Of a stretch of DNA of 64,000 bases, positions 30,227 to 39,858 are shown one piece after another. This stretch comes from Saururus chinensis (Eukaryota > Streptophyta > Magnoliopsida > Piperales > Saururaceae). The first letter of the stretch is position 1. Every line of letters starts with the position of its first letter. The notes beneath the pieces were generated by a model. It made no database searches. It was not told where the DNA came from and saw only the letters and a list, made by a program, of their open reading frames with translations. A program made the translations under genes and the position numbers. The DNA lies in assembly GCA_035235625.1 (NCBI GenBank), contig CP141149.1, forward strand, positions 9,392,893-9,456,892, written 5' to 3'.

Positions 30227-31410
30227 GTGTTACTAATTACACGATAATATCAATCGATTATTAATTCTTTTGCCAAGAGTGTCCATGTCTTACATGATAT
30301 TGGTCATATCGTATGTTCGAACCCACGACAATTCAATGATCGTAATGACCCAATTCCCAAGTTGTTATTCCCGAAGCATCAATACCTTCAATAACCTGGA
30401 GGTCTGTAACCGTCTCACCCTGCGTATATATATTATGGTTAAGGTTTGCAAAACGCTTACTCACTGGTTCTTCGTGAAGACCGGTCATTCGGGAGAATGC
30501 TTAAGCGGTGGTTGGTGAATCAGCCTGCCATCGGATACGATCCTCACCTATATCCGATCATGGGCATGATTCACTAGACGGCGATATATAAATGTTTCCA
30601 ATGATCCATCGCATTCGCGCCCTATTCGATAGACGACGATTTAGCAATGACTTTCTCATGACTCTGGTAATGAATATTTTTGCAGTATATCTGAGAAGTT
30701 TGTAGCGAGAACGCTTGCTACATATTACTAATTACATGATAATATATATCGATTATTAATTCTTATGTCAATGTGTCCTTTGCTTACACGATGTCAAAGT
30801 GTCCTTTGCTTACATGATATTGGTCATATCATGTGTTCGAACCCACGATAATTCCATGTTTGTAATGTTCCAATTCCCCAGGCGTTATTTGCGAGGCATC
30901 AATACCTTTAATAACTTGGTGGGGCGTAACCGTCTCACCCTACCTATATAAATATATATTATATTAGGGTTAGGGTTTGTAGAATGCTCACTCACTAGGT
31001 CTTTGCAGAGACAGGTCATTCGGGAGATTGCTTTAGCCGCGGTTGGTGAATTGGCCCACCATCGGTTACAATCCTCACCTATTTTTGATGACGGGCTTGA
31101 CTCACTCGACAACGATATATCAATGTCTCAAATGATCCGTTGCATTTGTGCCCTATTCGAAGACGGCGATAGTGAATATTTTTATAGTATATCTGAGAAG
31201 TTTGCAAGGAGATCACTCGTACAGTGATGTTCTTCGCGGAGACGTATCATTGGGGAGATTGTTGTAGCGGCGGCTGGTGAATCAGCTCTCCTTCGGATAC
31301 GGTCCTCACCTATATCCTATGGTGAGCACGTTTCTCTAAATGGCGATATATCAATGTCTCTAATGATCCATCGCATTTGCACCCTATTCGCTAGACGACG
31401 CCCTATTCTT
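30227..31410. repeat. triplicated block, unit about 500 bp, between the two MULE genes
   Basis: Copy 1 is about 30227-30723 and copy 2 about 30724-31229, opening with ACTAATTAC and ATCGATTATTAATTCTT. Copy 3 is a partial unit (about 31230-31410). Shared landmarks: GTTCGAACCCACGA, ACCGTCTCACCCT, GGTCATTCGGGAGA, ATGATCCATCGCATTCGC-like. Copy 2 has an extra internal duplication of GTGTCCTTTGCTTAC. A 74-codon frame in copy 2 (31003-31227) is open but is not conserved as an open frame in copy 1. Confidence 0.85.
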
Positions 31411-31512
31411 GAACTGATGGGTTTGAGATTCTGCAAGGAAATCGCATGCCAACTGATCATTGGCGATGAGACGGATTGTTATTTTATTTGTATTTTTAAA
31501 GTTCTATAAAGA

Positions 31513-33241
31513 TTAGTTTTGGGGGGCTGCTAGTTCCGGGGTGGGAGTCTTTGGATGTGTCGGACGGATAATGCTTGGGCCAGGGACCGATGCCAGAGGT
31601 ACTTCGTCACCAGGCTTTCCAGGCTTGCCAATGTGTCCAAACTTTGCTAACTTCTCATCAATGTAGTTGGTGAAACGTTTCGGCTTCTTCAAGCCCTGAG
31701 CAGATACTTTCTTCACAGGCTCCTCACCTTTAGCAGGTTGTTCAACTGTGGTGTACCTTGACTTCAGTGGCACAAGAGGTAAGAAGGGAGCTCTAGGAGT
31801 AGCTTTCTGCTTAAATCTGAGTTTTATTGCTTGTTTCGGGATTACTCCTTTATTTGCTTCCTAGGGTGTTTCCGGTCCAACCAAGGGTTGTTCTGGAATC
31901 TCCAGTTGTTCTGCTGGTCCCTCACTGGGTTATTCCAGCCCATTGCGGACTTGAGCCACGACCTCTTGGGGAAGGTCCGGTTCCTCTACCTCCCAGGGTT
32001 GTTCTTCCTCCTCTTGGGGTGGTTCCACAACATCCCTTGGTTGTTCCACGACCTCCCGTGGTTGTTCCATGAATTCTGCATTTATTTTTGTAAAAAATCT
32101 AGTTATTACAGTCCTGTGCAACTTCGGACCAATCTTCTTCTTCGGTTTGGTGGCAACTTGCGGTTGCCATTTCTCTGTATTTAAGAAGTAAGCCATTGTG
32201 TTAGTAAACACATGATATGCACACTAGTCATCTTTTACCAAACACGATGAAACTGCATATCGTATTGTTGGAAAAACGAAAAGTGGACTAATCGTGCTCA
32301 CGATCAGAAGACCACGTAAAGATTATTTTCAGAAGTAACTGCTGCTTCAATGATCATGTGATTGATGACATGACAATACCAAAATCATCTTTCTTAATAA
32401 ACGACACGATCCCCTATCGTGTATTCAACTACATGAAGATCCCCTAACGAAACACAATACATTAAAATGTCGAACTTACTTAAAATGAATCCCTCTTCCA
32501 CCGGCTGAGGGACATGTACTGGTTGATCTTCGGGGGCAGATGGTTGGTGAGCTTTTCTGGATTTTGAAGCTCTTGTCTTTAAATGAACTGACAGCGATCC
32601 TTTGGTTCTTGGAGGAGGGTTTGATGCTTGGGCGACCTCCGGCTGAGTGGGTTCAGGCAGCTGTTCTGTCTCCGGTTCCTCAGGGGGTTGCATATGTTAT
32701 ATGAGGCTAGTTGCCACCTCGAGATCATTCTTAACATGCTAGAGTGCAGCTTCAACTCGCTCCGTGTTCCATCCTCACTAACCGTAGAGCATAGCCTTCT
32801 CCAAAACAACTTCACATATTCTCGTCATGACATCAACTGGGATGACGAATGATTCAATGGCGTCATGGCCAGAATGTACATGCCCTGAGGTCTCACTGTG
32901 GAGGGCGTGGCCAGGTCTCATTCGCCGGAAAGTCTATGTACCCGCCTTCTTAGCGTGCGGGGTCACCCTTTGGACATCCATTAAGTGCACCTCTTTGGGA
33001 ATTGATGTGATGCGCACAACAATTTGGGAGTATGGCTTCAGCCTGATGAAGAGATCCTCGTACCACTTCCTCATCCGGTGATGAGCTAGAATCTTCTTCC
33101 TCCTCTTTTCATCGGCTGGGTCAAGTTTGTCGGCCTTCTCCACGTCGCTCGAAAGTTGGGTAAATCCGGGCCACCTCTTGCACCTCGGGCTGCATGGAGG
33201 ACCACTAGGAGCCCATATGGACGTATGCTCATAAAACCATA
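31513..33241 (-). pseudogene. second MULE gene, convergent to the transposase; DUF1985/PMD-like, decayed
   Basis: Reads leftward, toward the transposase gene. After an acceptor-like TCCACCAG at 33242 the frame runs VWFYEHTSIWAPSGPPCSPR and then CKRWPGF. This resembles the end of DUF1985-type domains found with some Ulp1-carrying MULEs, though a plant-mobile-domain relative is also possible. A basic helix-rich part follows (EKRRKKILAHHRMRKWYEDL), then MDVQRVTPHAKKAGT and a TAG at 32934. The same frame continues through about four nonsense codons (KAMLYG, ERVEAAL, NDLEVATSLI) into a Pro/Glu-rich region (QPPEEPETEQLPEPTQPE) to about 32480. Further acidic and proline-rich exons may lie at 32211-31930 and 31773-31513, separated by introns with hairpin motifs. 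The 5' exons are lost beyond 33568. No protease domain is visible. Confidence 0.55.
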
Positions 33242-33567
33242 CCTGGTGGACAATACAAAAAAATATAGTCATTAGTGTAAATGGTCAGTATCTTCACTAT
33301 GACAAATTAGTCGTGTTACTGATAACACGCTTTTAGCTACATTGTGTTTCTGGTAGCACGATATGTTCTGATCGTCTAATGTCCTATCCAAGATATTATA
33401 CTTAGTCGTGTTATCGAGAACACGATATCTTTACGTGAATGTTATATGTCGTATGTCAGATAACACGATGTAGTTTGTATTGTGTGATCGATACGGCGAT
33501 ATTCATATGCCTATAAACATATCGTGTCATTAGAGATACAATATTAGAATTCTCGTGTCATTAAATA
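33242..33567 (-). other. intron of the second MULE gene, hairpin-rich
   Basis: Contains two strong hairpins, 33311-33330 (CGTGTTA-CTGA-TAACACG core) and 33406-33425 (TCGTGTT-ATCGAG-AACACGA), plus weaker ones. The sequence changes to the 5-kb LTR family at about 33568, so the MULE is broken here. Confidence 0.6.
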
Positions 33568-35038
33568 TGACTTTTGGTCGCACTGCCACTTATGTTGGCA
33601 TGACCTTTCTCCTGGCCGCCCTAGTGGGCCGCTATGGATTGCGGATTTTTCCTCATTGATCTGTGTCACCCCATTGGACCATGATTGTTTTCGACGCTTT
33701 CTAAACCCTCAGGATAATAGCTCTCTCAACTTGGCAATGCTTTTGGCTGCTAACTTCGATGCCGCCACCGTCGTAGGCTCACCATCAAACGTCATGTACT
33801 ATGAGGTAGGGGAGCTTTCAACTCGTAATTTCATAATAGCATGCTTTGAATGAGTAGCAACATGTTAGAATTATATGATTCAATGCTTTGCATATTAAAT
33901 TATGATCCACTTGCATGATGTAAGAGGATAAATTATGCCATGTTGAAATGCATATGACATGCATGTGGGCTTTAGGTATGTATTGAAGTATGTGTGTACT
34001 AGTGATGGCTAGCGTGTTCATTGGTAAGCTTCGTATGTGGATTGAGTATGTGCTAGTGATGGCTAGCGAGTATGTTGGTAAGCTACAAGTATGGATGTGT
34101 ATGTACGTGATAGTGATGGTTAGTGAGTACGTTGGTAAGCTAATGTATGGGGATTATGTGTGTGCTAGTGATGGCTAGTGAGTATGTTGGCAAACTACGT
34201 ATGTGGATTATGTGTGTGCTAGTGATGGCTAGTGAGTATGTTAGTAAGCTATGTATAGAAGTATGTGTATGCTATATGTATGTGTGATAGACATACATAT
34301 GTATGATGACTATACGCCTGTGTAATGGATGTATATGTGTGTGTGGGCAGAAGTATGGGCGATGGACAGTAAGAGGTGATAGAGGGTTCGGTATGGAGTT
34401 GAATGTGGATGTGTAAGCATATAACGGAAGACAAAAGATATGAGTTTGACAGGAGAGGATTGGAGTGGATTGGTTTGGATCAAAGCGTATGTTGGGGGAT
34501 TATGAGACAGTAAGAGTGTTGCATACTTGTACAAGAATAACATACAAATTATGAAGTGAAAAGTAAGAATAATAAGTGAGGTATAAGTAAGAGGGTACAA
34601 ATAGGTTTGGTTCTGAGGAGCTCAGTTTGATGACTTCCAAGTAAGATATGTTGGCCATGGATGATAGAGATTGTATGAATATGTAAGATTTTGGTATACA
34701 ATGAGTATGAGATCACTGAGTTAAGTGAAGTCTGCCGCCCTAACAAACTAGGGTTTTAGATTGGGCTCAGCTTCGGTTTGATAAGTGGAGCACTATATGT
34801 TTGGGAGTTTGTGTGGCATAATTATACTACCTAACTTACTTAATTCAAACTTGAATTAAAAGCAAAGCTAATGATAGCGTTTTGAGTTTGAGACTTGAGG
34901 GTTTCAATAGATTAAGTTTCGTGTTTGAGTTAGTCGATAATGAGTCGGCTAAGTGTTTCTCATGTCTTGCCATAGTGTTTATCCTATGGGATGTTGTTTG
35001 TATGTTGATTGAGCCCCAAACATTTGATGCTCTATTGA
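33568..35038 (+). mobile_element. fragment of the 5-kb LTR family
   Basis: Collinear with about 24037-25465 of the nested 5-kb LTR. It shares GCACTGCCACTTATGTTGGC-like sequence, the CATGCTTTGAATGAGTAGCA segment, an amplified CTAGTGATGGCTAG array, AGACAGTAAGAGTGTT, and the ending GTCTTGCCATAGTGTTTATC. It is truncated on the left against the MULE and on the right against the Copia element. No ends or target repeat remain. Non-coding. Confidence 0.85.
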
Positions 35039-35723
35039 TGGCCCGAGCATGGGAAAGACCAAGGCTGAGGACAATGTGGATGGTATAAGGTTTGACAAAT
35101 GGGCTAAAGGTTTCATGGTAGTCATGGCCTTCTTCCTGAGTAAAGCCTTTGGCAACCAGGTGTGCCTTATACCTGGATATGGTACCATCAGGGCCACGCT
35201 TGATCTTATACGTCCACCGGCATCCAATGATGTTGGAATTGGGTGGGGGTGGGACAAGGCTCCATGTGCCTTGATTGATGAGGCACCATACTCAGAGCGC
35301 ATAGTAGCACACCATTCTGGGGATTGAGTGGCTAGACAATAGAAGGTGGGTTCTGTTTCAGGGGGGGCTTGGGCAGTGAGAGAAAGTGGGATGCGGGGAT
35401 GAGAGATGCCGGCTTTGCTACTGGTAATCATGTGGTGAGTCGGAGCAGGGGGGAGGGAGAGGATGAGGAGAAGGCGGATGGGGGAAGGGGAGATAGGAGG
35501 TAGAGGTGAGGGTTCGAGGGGAGAGAGGGGGGAGTGGTTGGGATGCGAGAGAAAGAGGAAGGTGATGGGAGGTGGGGAGGCACCGGTGGTAGGGGTAGGG
35601 GAGAAAGAAAGGGTGAAGGGGGGGGGGGGGTGGAGGTAGTGGGGAGTGGGAGCGAAAGGGGAAGTCATGTTCAATGAAGCGGACATAGAGAGAGATGTAG
35701 ACACGGTGACTAGAGGGGTCGAG
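35039..35723 (-). pseudogene. Copia element: linker and start of reverse transcriptase, decayed
   Basis: Minus frames show a Pro/Ser-rich linker after integrase, then the Copia RT entry signature SPEWCATMRSEY. After frameshifts come PNSNIIGCRWTYKIKRGPDG and KAHLVAKGF-like segments, ending near 35039 where the element is truncated. The RT active site and RNase H are absent. Confidence 0.85.
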
Positions 35724-36404
35724 TCACCTATAGCCTTTGGTGGTGGGATAGTAGCCGATGAAGACACAAGGGACAGACCGGGCATCTAATTTATGCTGTG
35801 AGTAAGGGCGGATCCATGGGTAGCATCGACAGCCAAAGACGCGGAAATGAGAGTAGTTAGGAGGGGTATTGTGGAGGAGTTGGTAGGGGGAGGCATTATG
35901 GAGGGTGGGGGAGGGAAGCATATTGATGAGGTAGGTGGCGGTGTAAGCGGCATCCACCCAATAGATGGGAGGCATGTGGGCAGAGGTTAGTAGGGTAAGG
36001 GTGGTTTCAATGATGTGGCGGTGTTTATGTTCAACAACTCCATTTTGTTCAGGGGTATGAGGACAAGAGAATTGGTGAGTGATGCCGTGGGTGTGGAAGT
36101 GAGAGGTGAAGTGGGAATTGAGAAATTCACGGCCATTGTTAGAATGGAAGGTAGTGATACGATAGGGGAATGCAGTTTCGACCATGGATTGAAAGGTAAG
36201 GAAGGTGGCAAAGACATCAGACTTAAGTTTTAGGGGGTATAGCCAAGTGTTGCGGGTGAAGTCATCTATAAAGATAATGTAATAGTGGTAGCCAAGGAAG
36301 GAGGTGACAAGAGATGGTCCCCAAAGGTTGGAGTGGATAAGTTGGAGAGGGCGAGTGGTAGAGCGATGAGACTTGGAAAAGGGCAATTTATGTGATTTGC
36401 TCAC
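35724..36404 (-). pseudogene. Copia integrase core, catalytic residues changed
   Basis: Open minus frame of 226 aa covering the Copia integrase: RPLQLIHSNLWGP, YYIIFIDDFTRNTWLYPLK, TFHSNNGREFLNSHF, PEQNGVVEHKHRHI, YWVDAAYTATYLIN, FGCRCYP and a GYPxxxKGYR end. In the DDE triad the first two positions read Asn where the family has Asp (HSNLWGP, HSNNGREF); the Glu is kept. Both Asp-to-Asn changes fit G-to-A transitions on the coding strand. The product could not catalyse strand transfer. Confidence 0.9.
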
Positions 36405-36430
36405 ATGACAACTATTACACTCTAAGTGTT

Positions 36431-36919
36431 TTATTTTGGAAACATGGAAGGGAAACGAAGAAACGATGGTCTAAAAAGTGGCGGAGGCTGGGTGACCGAG
36501 TTGTTGATGCCAGGTGGTGGAGGAGGAGGTGGTAGCAGTGAAGGCACTTGGGATGGTGGGAGAGAGGGGGTAGACACATCAGAGGTAGAGAAGGTTAGAG
36601 AGCAATCATTGTCACATGCAAGTTTGTAGACAGAGAAAAGATTGTGAGCAATGGAGGGAGTGTGGAGGATGGTAGAAAGGTGGAGTGTAGAGTGGGAAAG
36701 GGTGAGGGAGGTGCTGTCGGTGGAGGAGACGGGGAGGGATTTACCATTACCTATGTTAACATAAGGAGGGCCTGGGTAGGGAGAGGAGGAAGTGAGTTGG
36801 GTTGCATCCGGGGTAATATGTTTGCTTGCACTAGAATCAAGGAGCCAATTAGGGGGGCATTGGGCCCCACCGTTTGCTTGTGCAATCATGGCAACGACTC
36901 GATTCCTGGTGGGACCCAT
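36431..36919 (-). pseudogene. Copia protease and GAG-pre-integrase region
   Basis: Minus frame with WLLDSSASKHITPDATQL. This is the aspartic protease site, where the usual DSGA reads DSSA. Next come IGNGKSLPVSSTDS and HNLFSVYKLACDNDCSLTFS, the typical GAG-pre-integrase start. A proline run follows, then PLFRPSFLRFPS. A frameshift separates it from the integrase frame. Confidence 0.85.
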
Positions 36920-36990
36920 GTAGGAGGCGTTATAGTGGGCACCACATTTAAGGGACTATGGTCAAATGACCCACACATTTGGCAGGAGGG

Positions 36991-37962
36991 TCATGAGGGA
37001 CGAAAACCACCACACTCACGGCCGTAGCGCGGGTAACCCCTGCCCCTGCATCGAAAATTGGGGCGGGGAGGGCGATAGTGTGTTACAGGGGGAGTGGGGA
37101 GCAGTCCCTGGGCTGCATAGGCAGTAGCCGGTGAGGGGCCATGGTGGCCGGGCCCAAGGGGGGGTCGAGGAGGAGTTGGCCCAGAGCCACAGTTTGAGGA
37201 CCCAAGAGAGCATGTGGGCTGGGGGTGGAGGGGGAGGTGCTGGTGGCGATGTGAAGCGCCATGGGATGGGCAAGGGTTGGTCCGGCGGGGGCAGTCTGTT
37301 GAAGTTTGAGGGCGGCTTCTTCGATGAGGAGGAGGTTCCACAGTTCGGCGGTGGGGACGAGGGCACCACGAGCATGAATACCGGCGGTGAAGGCTGTGTA
37401 GTCTGGAGGGAGTCTGGCGATTGTCTGGTGTAGTAAGTCTGCATCATTCACCAAAACTCCGACAGTAGCCAGAGCTAGTTGAGGCAAAACGCCATCCCAG
37501 TGGAGCCAAAGCGGCACTAGCGGAGCTTGCCCATGAGTGGGATGACCACTGCCGGAGAAGCGGATAGGTATCGAGCAGCGACGACGGTCCATTGAGCAGC
37601 AGCGGTTGTGTGAGTGAGGAAGTGGTGGACAAGATGCGGCTCGATGGTGGATCGGAGAAAGACCAGAAGATGGTGATATGTGGTGAGCCAGTCGGAGTAA
37701 GAGGGACGAGCAGATGAGTTGGCCAGCTAGGGGCATGGCAGGGAGCAGTCGAAGTAGGGGGGAGATGGTAGGCGGCCAAGACGGAGGCGGTAGTCGTGCG
37801 CCAGACCAGGAAGTTGGAGCCATCGAGACGGACGGTGATGAGGCTGGACAGGTTGGAGACAAGGAATTTGATGGAGGTGGGAACGGTATGGAGGAAATCA
37901 GCCACGGTGGGGGGGAAGGAAGGCAGAGGGTGGTCAGGGGAGGAGGAGGCAATGGTGCACAC
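36991..37962 (-). pseudogene. Copia gag, several frameshifts
   Basis: Three overlapping minus frames together give a Copia gag. The start (MCTIASSSPDHPLPSF) is followed by SSLITVRLDGSNFLVWRTTT, the usual gag entry motif. The middle and C-terminal parts switch between frames, with SPDSLQTT, VFMLVVPSS and a Pro-rich end before the protease. The opposite strand carries only Gly-rich shadow frames. Confidence 0.8.
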
Positions 37963-38062
37963 CGGAGAGGTGAGGGGATCTATGGGGAGGAGAAGGACGA
38001 GCCAGCAAGGAGATGGGAGGAGAAAGGCAGGTTTTTTTTATTGTGTCAGAGAAAATGTCAGA

Positions 38063-38900
38063 TCACAAAGGGTGACCGGAGAGATGTGAATCACGGAGTG
38101 AGGAGGCGACTAGACGACGGATCAGAGGGGGAAGATGCAGAGCAGTGGACAGGGCGAGATGATGGTGAGTTGTGGGCGGCGGTGAGCAGGCAAAGGAGGA
38201 GGGAACGAGACAGAGGGAGGAAGACGGTGAGTGGCGGACAGGCAGGGAGAGAGGGGAGTGGCCGGCGACGGGACTAGCGACTGCCGGAAGGAAGTAGGGT
38301 GAGGGAGCATAGGGAGGATGCCGGCGACGGGGTAGCCGGTGGCGATGAACATTGAGGGGACGGGAGTGATGTGAGGGAGATGGGGAATAGTGATGTGAAG
38401 CGGAGAATGGGCTTGAGGCGACTGCAGGGGGTGGGCTCGAGGCAGACAGAGGAGGGAGACAGCACGGGGAACCAAGAAAGGGATGATGTGACAAAGGGCA
38501 AGGAGGAAAATGGGAAGAAATCAACTGGAAGAGGATGAGCGCACATTGTGTTAGGCGTTAGCCTGGCTTGGTGTCCAATACTATGAAGAGGAAGAGAATT
38601 TCAATACTAGTAAAATCTGTGTTGTGTATAGTATTTATAGGGAAGACCCACAGAGACAAATCCGGGGTGAATCCCTACATATCGTGCAAGAATATTACAT
38701 AGAATCTCAGATTAGGAGTAGATTGTGTGAAAATATTACATAGAATCCTAGAAGGGATTTGGTTCCCTTAATACTTATTATCATCTTAATGTAGGTAAAT
38801 ATACAAGTACACGACATGGATCCACATCGGATGTGCATTAATAAAATCCGTGCATGGAGTAAAACACTAATAGCAACTTACATATCACCATCAAGTAACG
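38063..38900 (-). mobile_element. Copia leader and probable 5' LTR
   Basis: Between gag and about 38560 lies a CT-rich leader (on minus) giving Pro/Ser-rich false frames. On minus, a CCTATAAATACTATAC TATA box lies near 38612-38640, with a TCTTCCTCTTCATAGTATTGG-type LTR end near 38565. The exact LTR limits and primer binding site could not be fixed. Confidence 0.5.
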
Positions 38901-39077
38901 GCTCCATCTTGCCATTATCGATCGTTAGCTTACCTCGGTTGCTACGTCATGCATTCTCAACAAATACATTTAGCACTTCATTCTGAACAACAATATGTTG
39001 TGCTTCATTTGATTTCATTGTTCAGCATTCGTACATATGTTTCCTAGGGTAATCGGCAACCCTATAATAGCTAACCG
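38901..39077. other. short intergenic stretch
   Basis: Upstream of the 39078 ORF. Contains a CCTATAATA segment near 39058-39068; nothing else was recognised. Confidence 0.3.
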
Positions 39078-39605
39078 ATGAACTCTCGCTCCACTCGCAT
39101 GGCTGCCCCACGCAGGGAGCTCAGGTTCCTGCTGCAACACGACCCGGCGGCAAGGCCTCCTGCTCGAGCACGCAACAGCCGATGGGCCGCACTTCGAGCT
39201 CGCGCACGGGCTCGAGCCCCTTTTTTTCGTACATGGGCAAGAGTCCTTATCGTCACATCAATTACGATACTGGTTTCTTTCCTGGGCATCTCAGATTTTG
39301 TTGGCCGTGACGGTGGGATGTTTCCCTTTGTCATCTTCCAGCAGGGTCCAGAATCGTTTTACATGTTGATGGCTGTGCTAATGGTCTCATTTTATAGCGC
39401 AGTCATAGGGCTGGCATTGTCCCATGCACTTCCGGAGTTGGCAGAATTCTTCTATCTGCTTGCCTCGGGTTGCCAGATACTAGTTTTCACACTGCTGGTG
39501 TTGGTCTTTTTACCAGATTATCTCAGGGGGACTCTGTGGTACTTTTTCTGTGTGACATGTTTGAGTTGCTTGGGAGTTGTTGTTTATGAACTGTTTCTCA
39601 GGTAA
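39078..39605 (+). CDS. hypothetical four-helix membrane protein, 175 aa
   Basis: Open frame from ATG 39078 to TAA 39603-39605; an inner ATG gives MAAPRRELRFLLQHD. The first 50 residues are Arg/Ala/Pro-rich with no acidic run and could be a transit peptide or cytosolic tail. Four predicted membrane helices follow: VLIVTSITILVSFLGI, YMLMAVLMVSFYSAVIGLAL, FYLLASGCQILVFTLLVLVF and YFFCVTCLSCLGVVVYELFL. I do not recognise the family. The terminal codons overlap a CAG/GTAACG donor-like site, so the ORF might be the first exon of a longer gene. The coherent hydrophobic pattern argues that it is, or recently was, a gene. Confidence 0.55.
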   Translation: MNSRSTRMAAPRRELRFLLQHDPAARPPARARNSRWAALRARARARAPFFRTWARVLIVTSITILVSFLGISDFVGRDGGMFPFVIFQQGPESFYMLMAVLMVSFYSAVIGLALSHALPELAEFFYLLASGCQILVFTLLVLVFLPDYLRGTLWYFFCVTCLSCLGVVVYELFLR

Positions 39606-39750
39606 CGTTGAAAGAGGATGAAAAGAAGAGTCTGGTTGTTCGAAGTGATGTAATTTCCGTTATATACGTCTATATATGGGTAGCATGATGACAAAAATGT
39701 GTGTAGCTGCATATTATCGTGTGTGAAAGTTTTCCTATATGTTTCTCTTG

Positions 39751-39858
39751 TAATCCCTCTGTCCCATTTTAATAGTCATAATTAGAAAACTAGAAGGGGT
39801 TAAAATAAATTGATTTTAGTTTTTAAATTAAGACTAATAAAGTAGGACGGAGGGAGTA
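39751..39858. mobile_element. Stowaway-like MITE, 108 bp
   Basis: The left end reads TAATCCCTCTGTCCCATTTT. The right end, inverted, reads TACTCCCTCCGTCCTACTTT. TA dinucleotides at both outer edges fit a TA target duplication. Size, ends and AT-rich centre match the CTCCCTCCGTCCC class of plant Stowaway MITEs. Confidence 0.88.

Noticed and set aside
31827-32184. Plus-strand Leu/Pro/Val-rich ORFs
   Set aside because: Opposite strand of the Pro/Glu-rich second MULE gene; the repetition arises from its QPREVVE-type repeats.
37714-38277. Plus-strand Gly/Arg-rich ORFs opposite the Copia gag and leader
   Set aside because: Shadow frames of CT-rich minus-strand sequence; the minus strand carries the recognisable Copia order.
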